Source: Polytrichum commune
Lineage: Eukaryota; Streptophyta; Polytrichopsida; Polytrichales; Polytrichaceae
Direction: 5' to 3'
Length of the DNA: 64,000 nt
Assembly (NCBI GenBank): GCA_950295325.1
Contig: OX485806.1
Location: 35,526,001 to 35,590,000, forward strand
A program made the position numbers and the translations under genes. A model generated the notes under the pieces. It was not told the origin of the DNA, made no database searches, and was given only the letters and a program-made list of their open reading frames with translations. Of the stretch, positions 1 to 13,400 are shown in pieces; position 1 is the stretch's first letter; each line of letters opens with the position of its first letter.

Positions 1-2600
1 ACATATCTATGTACCTTTCAAAACCCGGGAGGGTGGGTGGGACCATCCCTTGTGACCAGATCTCTGCATAACTATCTCCACTCTATTATAACCTTCTCAT
101 CCTAGTATGCTTCTAAAAAAGTTAAAACCTTAATCACCCAAACTATTAAGGTTTCACCCTTTGTATCCTTAAGTAAAGTGTTGCCCTCCATATCAAAAGT
201 TTACAATGTCAAATTCAAAATAGTGTATAAGATATACTCAAAAGTACTTTAAGGGTCTATCACAAACCAAAATTGCTTTATATTCCAAATCTTCTTTGTA
301 GAATATCCAAACAACATACACATATTATTTATGAAAGAGGATGATATACAAAACCTAAGAGTGTTGCCAAATTTGTGAAGGGTCTACCTCACATGTGCCC
401 ATGCCACCAACCAAATTCACAAAGAGGGTTAATAACGTACACGAGGTGAATAACAACATAATCCAATTGTTATCAATGTCACACAATCATGTACGGCATA
501 ATCAAACATTTTGTATCGCTGAATACACATATTGCCAATGAGTAATCTAGTTGTTCTTTAGCCATTTGAACCTTGTGCGACCAAAATTTGTGGCAGGTTA
601 CACACTCCTTCCACCTTTACAAATCTGCACCACTTACACTAATCCCAAAAGTTACTTAGTGAAACGGCTACTGCGGCTTAACCTTTGAAAGAAGGTTCTC
701 ATGTTTACCCCTTCACTTAATATTGGATTAGATAACTATCCTTGACCATAGATGCATAGAACCATATCTATGGTGGATATTTGTTACGTAGATTTGACCT
801 AACCCTAAAGTAATTCTTCCTTTGGGGTTATATTTGGTTACCGGGTCGATTCTTTTATGTTGAGAGAGAGAGATCCTAATATATAAGAACTTGGACTTCC
901 ATGGGCTATGCATGAGAGGGGCACAAAATCAATAGGGAAACAAATTAATGCAATGCTTTGGGAGTCAATGGCTCAATGCTTTTCCTTACATGAAATACAT
1001 AAATGTTACAACAAAGTATTTGAAGCAAAAACAATGTTGACATTTAAGATTTACAGATGACACATGTTAGCTACTATAGTAGCTTGGCCATTTTGGCATT
1101 GATTATATTATTTGGGGATTTATAAAAAGATTGAAAAAAAGATTGTTGAAGAACCTTGTTTTTGTAAGTGAAAAAGTGAAAATATAGCATAGTTGTAGGA
1201 TGAACCATAAGTCAAAATAATAACCGCCAAGTTGCCCAAGGAATCCTCAATATTATTAAAATAAATCCACAAACTTTGACTTGGCCCACAACATGACTAT
1301 GAAACCTCTTTCTATCTCTTTATCCTACTTAGTTTTGAATGACATTGGTTAAATCATCAAAGAATTAAAAGCTGCTTTAGTTTCTCCCACCTTTGTTGTT
1401 GGGCTAACAAAAAGTTACAACTAGACATATCGTTTGATGATAAGAATGTCAAATATGCACAAAAAGTAATCCTCCATGGCTAAGTTTAGATGAGTACATT
1501 GTATGATAAGTAACTGGACCACATTATAAACAAGGAAAACAACACTAAAAACATCAAGGATATTACTATGGTATGCTATATCAATATCCACATTATTTTA
1601 ATGCATGGTGGTGTATATTGTGGACCACACTGTAGTGGATCAATGGGTAAGTCACAAACAGTGCAGTGCTTCAAGCATCCTCCTCTCTTCTATATTGTGT
1701 ACAAAAAAAATCCTTGTATTCTAGCCACCTCTTTTCTCTACCACATGGCAATGACTTGCTTACTCTTATGGAGGTTGGAGAAGGTCACTTTACTTCGATT
1801 TGTAATGTGATGGCTTTTGGTTGTGTTGTAAGAGGGTGTTCCACCCACCCCTGGGTTGCCTCTCTCTCTCTCTCGGGGATATTCACTATTGACCTAAAAA
1901 CAGGCAACACACATCGACGCACATTTCACCTATTGATATATAGTGTTCTGGATCTTCATTATGCAATATACCTTGCTGAGTATTATACCTTGTCTGGGCA
2001 CAGTACATAAAAGCAGGTAACCTTTAATATCCACCTAGGGTAAGGTGGACGAGGGCTGAGCTTTAGTTACTAACCGTGGTGGAATACTTGGCAGAAATAT
2101 TATTGTAGGATGTAAGTCAAACTCAAAATCCTAAATTTTAGATTGCTTCATGAAAAAGGACTTGGAGAGAAGCAGATTCCATGCCAACTTCAGAATTATT
2201 TCACCCAGGTTGCTATTACTGTTACCTGATAAGCTAAAAAAGCTGTGAAGGGGAAGCAAACTTGTGAATTATAAAGGTCACAGGAGGTGGAAACTGGTAC
2301 CTACCTCTATTTTCCAATACATCTGGCAATAAGTGCCACTATTATGCATAATTGGCTTGAAATAAGGAAATATTTTTTCCATGAGCTCCAAGGGGGAGTT
2401 GGAAGGAATTGCAGATATAAGCATTGATTGAAGCTCCCCATGACCTTCATATTACGACTGACAACAACTTAACCTCCCTAATCAGGCTACCTGTTAATAA
2501 TTTTCTAAAATGAGGACAAGCATAACGACCATTCAAACAGAAGAATAACTGACGAACACATTCGGGTTCCACAACCCCTCACATTTAGTGAATCTGCTGA
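1..2600. other. AT-rich intergenic DNA, no gene seen
   Basis: Open frames here are short, lack recognisable domains and are not joined by convincing splice sites. The only structure I see is short GA/CT runs near 862-872 and 1860-1875. It may include downstream sequence of the endosulfine gene that ends at 3133 on the minus strand, but I could not place a polyadenylation site. Confidence 0.5.
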
Positions 2601-3132
2601 CAGGCACTTTAACTCTTCACCTCACCATTACAGATCTCAATCATGGCCCTTGGAAGATGCACTTACTGTAGTCACCCAAACAAAATCACTAAAATCCCTC
2701 ACAGCAAATGAAGAACATCTCAGACAAAAACATACTCTCACCGTACTCTTGAAAAAACCTCTCACAACATATGGAATACTATCTTCTTCCAGTTTTATGA
2801 AGTATCAACCTATTTCCTGCAGAGTGTGCAATGGAAATTAGGTGCAGATCTTTGGTCCAAGAGGTGATCTATATTCAGCAGACAGTCAGGAAAGAGTCTC
2901 TCAGCTCTGTGCTGCTGTGCCATTTGTAGCTTCCTCAGGATCACCTGCTTCCCACTCACCATGACATTAAAGTTAGTAGCAGATGAGTAGGATAAAAATA
3001 GACATAAAACCCTCTCAATCTTTACCATAAAAGTAAGTCAGGAAATGAATTCAGCAGTTGTACATGGGTTTTCTGTAGCCACTACATAAAACCTGAAAGT
3101 ACAGATAATCCAGTCAAATGTGCATCTGGATT

Positions 3133-5210
3133 CTACCCACCTTCTCCCTCACCTTCACCTTCACCTTCACCATCCGCAGGCAGAAGAGATGATCGCCTTG
3201 AAGGAAGAGACTGATGTGGTGTGGGCTGCACACATGCCAAGAAAGAAAGCAAATAAAGCTCCTTACTATGTTTCCATATCAATCTTTAGGACATCTGACA
3301 GATGATTTTAAACTTGGCTAACATAATTTCTACCTCACACTTGAAAAAAGCTGCTGCAAACATGTTGCAGAGAAGAGACACCACATAAAATCTAGGAACA
3401 GTGAAACCACTGCACCTTCATGGCAAATCAACCTAGACCAGAAACTGACAGGAATCATTTCTTTACTGATAAAATGTACAAGGACGGATGAGCTTTGACA
3501 TTGTTAAGTACGTTTGGCCATCACCAGCTACATCACCGCTGATATTGGTAACAATAGATTTGCTTAAAACTAAAAAATTCCTGAATTACGGTCATGTTTC
3601 TTAAATAAATCAAAGAAAGTTCGCTACTAACTTGGTGCAACTAACTTCTTGAGATATGGACTGTAAACTCATATATGGCCAAGGCAATTACAGAAATTCA
3701 GTTCTATGACTTTCTTGATGATAATTGCAAGTCAGGGGGTGATTTATATGTGTAAGATAGGTTGGGCAAAGTAAAATTTGAGGAGTGCAAAGCCAGTCAA
3801 CAGACCATTGACACATAACTCGTGTCATTACAATACCTGAAGCTTTGGTCGGAGAGTCTCCATCAGAGTGCGTGGCTTCTGACCTGGAGGTGCTCCCCCC
3901 TGCTGCTCCCAAATCAGGCCACACTAATGAGATTCATCATCAAAAAAGAAAGGTACTCTTATCTTCATAACCAAGATCTAGTTATATCAATTTACACTTG
4001 GTTAACATAATTTCTAGCTCACTTGAAAAAGTTGTTGCATACTCTTTCAATGCTCTCTAAGGAAATCATCTATGGAAGAACAGCATTGAGAGCTATTCAA
4101 AGACAGTCTACAACAGGCAGGAGCAACCTAGGTTCAAGGCACTAGATGTAGAAGCATGAGGTTTGGAATAGCCCCTAATCTGCTGCTTGATTGATCTATC
4201 ATATACTGATCTCATTTTAAGTTCTGCATACTGGTCAACTTGGTGGATGAGGAGAGGATTGGGAGGTGATTTACTAACCTTTCCAAGAGCCCAGTCTGCT
4301 GAATCAAAGAAGGCACGCTCATGATCCTGGTCCCAGCAAAATAAAATAAAAATCAGTACCAATGTTCTAGGAAAAACAGATTGCAACAAATACTGAGATA
4401 CATATAAGAACATAAGAGTCAAAGACATATGTAATACAATTCAAGAGATCGAAACTTATTGAATCTTGTACCCATAGCCGATAGCCAAGGGTAGAAAGGA
4501 CCTACTTAAGACAAAAGTCTGACTCCAATATGTGAAAATCCATCTACAGGTGTCGAAGTAAACATTTTAAGTTGAAAGTTTGACTGGTCAATGCATACCT
4601 TGGATATCAGAGGTGGCTTCTTGGGCATAAGACCACCATACTTTTTCTTCAGTATGGCTTCCTGTACACAGAAAATTCAATTCAAGTGCTGATTAAGTGA
4701 AAAGAGAATATGATCCACATATTTTGAACATTGCACAAAATTTTATTTTTATGCTCACCATAAAGCAAAGTACCATGACAAAGATTCTCTAGAAGGTCCA
4801 CTGAGTTTCATTCCTCCAAAGTGGACCTACACAATTCACTTCTAAAAATCTGAAAACCTATGCTACTGCAGATAAAGGATACGTCACAGTAATGCTCAGA
4901 CTGACTTGAGTATGTCACTATTTGACCACACAAAAGCTACAGCACTTCTTAAGTATGCCCGCTTGCCAACACCAACTATACTGGCCATGGATACCATTTG
5001 AAAAAGGACTATCAATGGATTTCACGACACAAAACGCAGCCATTCTTTACAGGAATCTGTTTCACATTGGATATGAAATCATCAAAATGGGGAGATGCAA
5101 TTTTCTTCCTGGACCATGGAACATACCTCTTCAGCAAGCGAGGGCACAGGTGCATCAACTACTTTGTGGCCTGACTCTTCCACATCCATATTGTCTCCCT
5201 GGTCCCCCAT
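3133..5210 (-). CDS. ENSA: Alpha-endosulfine family protein (ENSA/ARPP19-like), five coding exons
   Basis: Exons on the minus strand, read in order: 5210-5127, 4661-4599, 4326-4279, 3905-3837 and 3225-3133. Every intron is GT-AG and every junction is phase 0, giving about 118 residues. Exon 1 starts MGDQGDNMDVEE. Exon 2 encodes KKKYGGLMPKKPPLISK. Exon 3 encodes DHERAFFDSADWALGK, the family core, with Ser58 in the FDSADW motif. Exon 4 ends in ETLRPKLQ and exon 5 runs PTPHQSLPSRRSS into a Gly-Glu repeat tail before TAG. Length and motif order match plant endosulfines. In animals and yeast, Greatwall/Rim15 kinases phosphorylate the FDS serine, and the protein then inhibits PP2A-B55; the same role here is inferred. 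The exon 4 acceptor could also be 3 bases downstream, removing one Gln. The ATG follows a 3' splice site at 5229-5230, so an upstream non-coding exon is expected. Confidence 0.93.
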
Positions 5211-5228
5211 AGTCCCTCTGACTTTCAC

Positions 5229-7128
5229 CTGCAAGGTGTTTGTTAAACAATGACATCAAGATTCCTATGCACATGGACGAAAACTTCCTCAAATTTGGTA
5301 GCATGCAATAAAATCCCAGTCTGTTGACCATAAGACCTGTGCCCAGACCGACCAGATTGTAGCCATAGCCTCAAGAGCTCCCACTCTCTGCAGCTTTTCC
5401 AGACAGTAGTATGCACACAAGAAACAAATGAATATGACAATTTCACAAGTTTGTGTGCACATTCAATCTTGGATCCCTCAACAAAGGATGTATTGTCTAT
5501 GATTATTGGTAAGGTGAATAGAAAACAGGACCTCCCAAGTATCACAAGTCTTCATGTCTAGACCATGTCTAATAATCTTCCTGCCAACAAGGAGGAACAT
5601 TAAATGAGCTACCAGGCGCTGAATATGAAAGTTAAGTACTACAGAAGCTATTCTTTTGTTCCTGCCCAACCCAATGGTTACCACACTATATTCCATCCAA
5701 TTTGACAAGTCGATCAAATAACAAGCAAACAACAGATGAAAAATACACACTACAAAATACCAAACAACAAACTAAAGTAGACTTTAAAATGAAATTCAAA
5801 TACGGGCAAAGTCTGGACATCAAGCATTCATCAAACTTTAGATGAAAAGCATAAGTTCTCCGGTACGAAAAAGAACATCATGGCCTGCCAATACATTGCT
5901 CAGAAGACTTCAAGGCAAGGGTGCCATGACAATGTATAAGATGTCCTTAAGAAGCACAAGCTGGCTACATTTGGCTTGTCAGATGTGTGATAAAACAACG
6001 TGATGGCCCATCAAATTGCCTCCTCACCTGATGGGAATTGCCAGAGATCTTGACACTTTCTACCGTCCCAGTAAAGATCATCTCTGACATTGACTACCAG
6101 AACTGCTTCCACATGAAAACTAGAGTCCATTCTCATACGTCATCTCTCCTAATATCCCCATTTAAACCTTCCTTATTCACATTCATTACACACCATAGGG
6201 CAATACGGCCCCGGAGGGCTTTCGTAATCTAAGACTGCAACCAGAATGTGACAGAATTCACGAGCCTTAAGCTAGTGCTGTCCTAGTGGGAAAAGTGACG
6301 ACGCACTTCCGAGTATGCATGATGAGCAAATCCTTTCAGCAATAACACCCCTCCACTCCAATCGTCATCTCCTAACTTACCTGCAGGGCCTTCCCAAACA
6401 CGCACAAGAACGAGGAAAATCGGTCACACCAGGAGCTTCTTGCTTAACAACATTTAAACCTCATGAAACCAGGGGCAGGTCACCACCAAGTGCACGACTG
6501 ATGGTACATGACTTTGATGCTCGATCCAGAGTCCTGCTATCTGTTAGACCCCTCTTTAAGTGTCGTGCACCTCACTCGTTCAGAGGAAGGAAAAACAAAC
6601 ACCTAAACAGAGCAAAACCAAAAAACACTTTCTTAAAAGGCAACTGCAAGCTCTGTCTTTAAGCTGATTTACGATGACACAGTAACGTGCAGACTCAACT
6701 TGATAGCTACATACTTCCTCATTCTCCATTCACCACAGGGTATTATTAGGGGTTTTCGAAAACAGAGGACAGAACTAGAATTTCGGAGATTCGCCAAAGC
6801 CGACACGAGCACGAGAAACAAACAAACACCATAGCCACAAAATTCACAACAAGCACACTCCCTCTGCACGTCAAATAACAACACTCAACACATCGACACC
6901 AAAATCGAACCTAATTCGCGCAAATTCGCCTAGAAATTCTCACATAAAGGCCCCCGGGAGCCAAATTTGGCCACATTGCCTGGCCACAAGGATTTCTGCA
7001 TCGCCGTCACGCCAGTCGCAGCAGAGAAATGATCCCCCGTAGACGGACGTCGGCGGCACAGGGACGCAAGAGGAATCGAGTTAAGATTCGAACGAACGAA
7101 CGAGAAGCAAGCGAGCGAGCGGACCTAC
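5229..7128 (-). other. Inferred 5' UTR intron of the endosulfine gene
   Basis: This stretch is bounded by GTAGGT on the 7128 side and TTGCAG on the 5229 side (minus strand). Open frames within it have no recognisable domain and are treated as chance. Long first introns in plant 5' UTRs can affect expression, but I see no specific element to support that here. Confidence 0.45.
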
Positions 7129-7320
7129 CTGTGAAGTGTGGATCGCAGAGCTGGCGATCCGGCAGCTGGTGTGGCTCCTCCGCTGCAGCAGCAGCAGCAG
7201 CAACACCGAGGTGAGGATGGTGCGAGGAAGGAGCGATGGTGGAGGGAAGCCGCAGGGAGGGGATCTGTGCGAAGGAAGGAAGATGATGGCAACAATCACC
7301 GAGGAGAGCAAGCGGAGCAA
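7129..7320 (-). other. Probable 5' UTR exon and promoter-proximal region of the endosulfine gene
   Basis: On the minus strand there is a strong donor, CACAG followed by GTAGGT, at plus position 7129/7128. It pairs naturally with the acceptor at 5229-5230 just ahead of the endosulfine ATG, giving a 5' UTR intron of about 1.9 kb. The exon contains a CAG/CTG triplet run around 7183-7203 and lies in the most GC-rich part of this neighbourhood, as expected of a plant promoter and leader. The outer limit (7320) is a guess, and I saw no clear TATA box. An in-frame reading of the leader carries no recognised domain. Confidence 0.5.
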
Positions 7321-7460
7321 CACCGCAACAAGAACCTCCTGCTCTAGAGAGAGAGGCCCCCTCTCTCTAGCCGAAGCCTACAAGAAGGAGACCCAGATGA
7401 TGAACCGGGAATCAATTCACCGCATTCATTCATTCCTCCCTCTGGAGTCTGCACTTCCAG

Positions 7461-8215
7461 CGTGAGCTCTGGATGTAACTCGTCCATCTCTTCTGGACAG
7501 AACTCGGTCATCCTTTCCGCATGACCCCCGACTGGACAGAGAATGAATGACTATGTGGAAGAACAGAAGTTCATTCATCTGTGTGTCCGCTGTTGGATCG
7601 TGGATGAAATCATCTGTCCCCTCTATTCATCATCAGTGAGTCAGTAGCCTTGGGACATGGACCGGACTTTTGGACTTGTGTGCAATTAAGACTTCAGATT
7701 ATGAACAAGGAATATATTTAGCAACAGCGTGAGGTTTGGATGTAACTCGTCCATCTCTTCTGGACTTCTGTGCATTCCAGGACAGAAATCGGTCATCCTT
7801 TCCACTTGACCCACTGGGGGCTGCGATGGAGAATGCCCATGTGGATGAGCACATTCATTTGTACAGTCTATTATGGATGAACTCGTCCGTCTCCTCCTAT
7901 TTCCATCATCAGTGAGTATAGGGACATGACCGGACTTTTGGACTTGTGTGCAATTAAGACATGAGATTATGAAGGAGGAATATATGAGCGAAACTTGAAT
8001 GATGAGGCCGTGGATGATCTTATTCAACTCATCCATTACTCTGTTTCATCAGTCTAGGCACATGCCCAAACATTTGGACTTCTGGTAATGTGTTGGATGA
8101 TACATGAGCCACATAGATGAACTCATTCGTTTATCTATCGTTCTTCGTCATCCATACTACGTAGCACATGACCGAATTTGGACTTTTGATGCAATAAGGT
8201 TTAAGATGCCACATG
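7461..8215. repeat. Diverged direct tandem repeat, period about 268 bp, next to the endosulfine promoter
   Basis: Copy 1 (about 7461-7728) and copy 2 (about 7729-7989) share ordered blocks: GGATGTAACTCGTCCATCTC, then CGGTCATCCTTTCC, then CCGGACTTTTGGACTTGTGT, then GCAATTAAGAC and GGAATATAT. A third, more decayed copy (about 7990-8215) keeps matches such as GAACTCATTCGT and TTTGGACTTTTGATGCAATAAG. No reading frame is conserved between copies, so it looks non-coding. It begins about 150 bp beyond the presumed transcription start of the endosulfine gene. Confidence 0.8.
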
Positions 8216-10084
8216 TGTCCTCTAGGCCCAGCTGGGACTCTTAGATATTGTGAATTGCTAGGATACTATGTTTGTGGTATTTAGGTGTCGTTTGTCCTAT
8301 ATTGAAAAAGCTACATCAATCGGTAAGATACATCCAATGAATGTTGCAACAAAGTTCAACATTAAACCAAAATAAAAAGGACTTTATTTAGGAACCACTA
8401 ATAAAAAAACACACGTCTCAATTAGGATATTAGGATTTTATTTTTTAAATACATGTATAGACATAATGGATTAAAATTTATGTAATAGAAGGTAGTTTGT
8501 TTAATATTCAAATATTTTGAACTTCATTAATGTTACATGTGGAACGCTTTCTCACACATGGTAGTCCATGCACTCTTCATTCCTCACTCCTACTCCCTAT
8601 ATTTCAAAATGTGGAAAATGACCTACTCAAACAAATTCGTTTTGTTGGCAAATAATACCATGTTTATAATATTTGGACATGCCATGTCTAGAATTGTAGG
8701 AAATCCCATGCAAACATGTACAAATAGTGTACATGGAATTAAATACCAACATATCATTACATCATAATGCTTCAAAAGAGGCTCAAGAATATCTATGTCC
8801 AAAAATATATATTCCATTACCCACAAAGTTCTTTGATTTAGTGTGGAGATTGTTCATTAACACTTCAACTTTCATTCCACCTAGGTGGGGTCCTTACGAA
8901 CGTGCAAGATCAATTTGTGGGTTGGGTAAAAATGATGGGAAAACGAAGGATTATGTATCACACAAGTAGTATCTTGAATCCACACCATTTGAAGGGATTT
9001 GCGTGTACAAAGTGTGGCCAAGTGTGACCGCCAAAGAATCTATCATACATTTAAAGGCTAAAGTGAGGACCTAGGGAACCATGCACAAGATAACATCATC
9101 CATTCCTTACTCAAACGGATATTTGTGTGGGTCCATACTCCAATAATCATACCCATTACCTACTTACATCACTTAGCATGCATGCTCACACGGTGCACTT
9201 CTTTCTATATCTTTTCATATGATTAGCTTACTTTTAAGTTTGGAAGGTTGCTTTGTGTTACTACATTCTCATGTGGTTACAATACTTTTTGGAAACCACG
9301 TGCTAAAGTTATAGCACCGATTATATTTTTGCAAGAGTTATTTTTGGGCTAACACTGAAAGTAAACAAAGATTTGTTCATTGTAGGTTGTAATATAGTCA
9401 TTGGTGTAATTTGTAGAGGGGAAGGCCATGAGGAGAGGGCTTTACATAAATGAAGAGTCATGCCTAGAGGGTGGAAGTTTGAGAGCATGGTTCGACATTT
9501 TGGGAAAGTCCTCCCCTCACAGTCTTTGTGTGCTTAAATCGCGAGGGATATTCAAATTGCACATTGCATTCCTAGTCTCCCAGCAACCACACTTAGGGTA
9601 TGGCTAAGGATGTCCTACGAACATACACTCTATTCACTCCGGGCCCCCTCCGTAGGACTGGAGTTCTTCTTCTTCTTCTTCTGCATTCCTAGTCCCATTG
9701 TCTCAAAAGAGGAAAAAGAGGGGAGTTTCTAAAAGAATGTCCGCAGATTTACCTAAGAAAATCTAGTGGATTTTTAAAGACACAACAATTGGGTGTACTT
9801 AAGTTCCTTGTATACCTAGTAGTGAATCCAATTCTCCAATGTGCCCCTCAAGTGATCATGAATATGTATGTGTGAGTAGAGAATGATCTCTCATGCTTCA
9901 TGCCATATAACATGCTCACATTTGTCAAAAACTGGAAGAATCTTATGTGGTACGCAAAATGATTGAAAATCATGTATGGTAAGCAAGCGTTAAAAGATCA
10001 CTTTAAGCTTTGCATCCACTTATTGTACACAAAGTTGGCATGGAATTAATTGCCAATTCCAAATCATATCTATAAGCACCTTTC
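8216..10084. other. AT-rich intergenic DNA, no gene seen
   Basis: I found no domain-bearing frame or plausible exon. A CTT microsatellite lies at about 9664-9682. The open frames here are short and their translations carry no known motif. Confidence 0.5.
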
Positions 10085-10310
10085 TTGTAATTTTTGGAGT
10101 TCATATAAATATCTTATTCATTGTCAAAGTGAAGATTATTGCAAAAATTAAATGGTCATATCGGTTCTTCCTCCCCTCAATTGTGTTGATTATTGACCAT
10201 AGAATGGTTAACATATTTTGAGCATGTAGTCCAATCTCTTTAAAACAAACTATTTTTGTTATTCGTTCTTACATCCACATCTATCTAGACATCACTCAAA
10301 TATAGTTGTC
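10085..10310 (+). repeat. Dispersed repeat family D, copy 1
   Basis: It shares ordered blocks with copies near 51085, 52030 and 55965: GAATGGTTAACATATTTTGA, TCCAATCTCTTTAAA and a closing CACTCAAATATAG element. It lies on the far side of the copia 3' end, so it could be LTR sequence of that element family. That is a guess from position only. Confidence 0.6.
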
Positions 10311-10499
10311 CAAATAATAATAAAAAACCATAATATTTTGAGTAAAGTTCATATATTTCAATAACTTGTGGACACACCCACATCTCACATTATTATTGAA
10401 GCACAATAGAACTAGAGATCGAATTGCATAAAGAAATATACATACACAAAGGCATATGAATAATGCTTGGAGTGAAATGGTCACCCTCACCCCTTGCCT

Positions 10500-13400
10500 T
10501 GATCTTTATAACATTTTTCCACCTTGGTTCATAAAATAGATATGCGATATCTCAACTCTCATTTCCCACAAAGCATATGGATTTATTCAAGCCTTATTCA
10601 TTCGTATAATTATATGACTACAAGCAACCTAATGTTCTAACCTCAACACTCCCACTTTGCGAGTTAGTCCTTGATGTCTATCATTTGCAAGTGTTTTTTA
10701 TAATCATGTCCACTATCATGTCCTTTGTTGGACAACACCCCAAACATAGTTTTCCCTCTTTTAATTTCTCTTCAATGAATTGATGTTATACATGGATGTG
10801 TTTGGTGCATGAACGGTGTGTATAGTTCTTTGCAAGTGCTATACATATTTAATTGTTACACATGATGGATGTTGCTCTTTCTTACATGAATCCCACATAT
10901 GTCAAAATTTGCCTAAGTCAAATGGCCTCCTTTGTGTAATGATTAGTGGTCATGTATTCCAACTCTATTATAAACAATACAATGGTTGGTTGTTTCTTGC
11001 AATTTCACAAAATAATTCCAACGCCCACAAAGAACACATACCCTGTGATGGATCTCCGGTCGTTTGCATCTTTTGTCCAATTGGTATTATAAAATCATTT
11101 CAGGGCAATATCCTTACCTCCAAGACATTATTTGAAGTCCAATGTGCCCTCTAAATACCATACAGTGCATTTTCCAGCCATCCAATGCGGTGGACCAACC
11201 CTAGATATGAATTGGCTTACCGTACTTATTGTAAATGCAAGATTGGCCTTCATATTCATCGTTGCATACATGAGTAATTCTATTGGCATCTTGTATGGAA
11301 TGCCTTTTATGTTTTCTTGCACATTCCCAAATTCCTCATCCAAAAGTCTTAACAACTTAAAGTTCATTTTGGGCATGGGTTCTAATTGGTTTGCATTTTT
11401 CATGTTGAAACAATTGAAGATCTTCTCAACGTATTTCCTTTGACTCATGATAATGGTACGGGCTTCCCTATTTATCTTAAATCCCACCTTGAGACAATAG
11501 TGCAACTCTATGAGATCGATCATTTCAAATTCCTTCTAAAGCTTTGATTTGAGCCCTTCAACTTGACAACTTTACTTGTAAAAATCATCAAACCACCGAC
11601 ATAGAAGATTACCACCAATAAGAATTTACCCATTTGTTTGACGTACAATAAATGATCCGTTTGGCTTCTAGAAAAATCCTTATTGATGAAGAACAAGTCG
11701 ATCCGGCGGTACCACATCCTTGGTAATTGCTTGAACCCATATAATATTTGATGGAGTTTGCACACAAGATGTTTCTTATTTTTTTGTACAAATTCCTCGG
11801 GTTGGTCCATATAGATCTCGACATCCAACTCTTCATTAAAAAATGTCGCCTTTATATTTATTTGGTGAATCTCCCAATCCATGATGGATCCAATTGTAAG
11901 TATACATCTAATGATGATGAACTTGGCAATAGGGGCACAATTCTCATTGAAGCCTACTCCGACAACTTAAAAATATCTATTTGCTATAGAAATTATTTTG
12001 TGGATGACAATTTAGCCCAATACATTCATCTTGGTGCATAATACCCATTTGCATCCTACACTTTTACAATCCTTCATAATGACAGCCAATTCTCATGCTC
12101 CATTGCCCATGTGCAATTTTTTTTACTTTTTACTTTTTATTTTTAAAAAATTGGGTGCATTGTAACCTCACACCTACTTACATTTTTGGATCTCATGGCT
12201 TCACACATACTTAAAAGATTGTCCAAAGATGCCACATTTGGTTTGTTCCACATCATGTTAAGACAAAACGTCATTCTTCCATCATTCTCCAAATAGTCAG
12301 TGCTCTCTTGTGGAGTATCTTTGCTCTTCGCCGAGTCTCTCCACATCAACGTCATTCCTTATTGATCATTTCCTAGTCCTTCTTTTACCTCTCGATTTGC
12401 AACATGGTTTACGGTTCACTTGTTTCCTACATCTCTCAATATCTTCACTAAAATCAATTAAGAATATTTTGGAAGATTTATCCACCCCATTGAACTTAGG
12501 AGTGTGTAATCTAAGACTTTCTTATATTCCACGCTTCTTTCGACATAATCGAGGCCAAGGCTCACGTTGGACATTGATTACATGCGTAAATTGCATTCAC
12601 CACCGTTTCTGTCCAAAATGACTTGTTGAGCTTTTGTATCTAGAGCATGTTCTTTGCCATCTCCACGATGGTGCAATTTGCACCTTTTGCCATTCTATTG
12701 TATTGAGGCTTATGCAAAATGAATGTTTGCTTTTCAATGCTATGTTCATTCCAAAAACATGTGAACTTATTTTGAAATGAATTCCCCACCGTTGTCTGAC
12801 CGAAATACCTTGATCTTATGTTCCGATTGCATTTCCACAAGGATCTTGAACTCTTTGAAGTTCTCCAAGCACTCCCCTTTTGTCTTCAATGTGCATATTT
12901 TTTATACATTCCTCAAAAAATCATCAATACATATGACAACATATCTTGCACCACCTATGGATATGGTCCTCATGGAACCACACATGTCCAATTGCTTAAT
13001 TTCCAAAGGCTTATTTGTTTGTCTTCCTTCATCATTAAGAAATAGTATGTTATATTGTTTACCTTCAAGGTATGTTTTACAAATCAATAAATTTGGCCAA
13101 GTTTCATGTTACTCAATAAGCTTTGAAGTGCATGAGCATTCCTTACATTTAAGTATCCAAACTGATAATGTTCAAACTCACGTGCATCATTTTTCTTCAA
13201 GGATTGTATCAAGTTGATCGCATTCGATCCATGTACCTTGGTGAGTTCATTTTATATACAAATTATCTTTAAGTAATTTTATTATGATCATGTTTACATT
13301 TGGACCTCTCACAATACATTCCATTATGGTTAATTGCATTTCAATCCATTCGATAAAAACATGTTCATCAAAAACAAATTTTCTTACAACTTGGACACAT

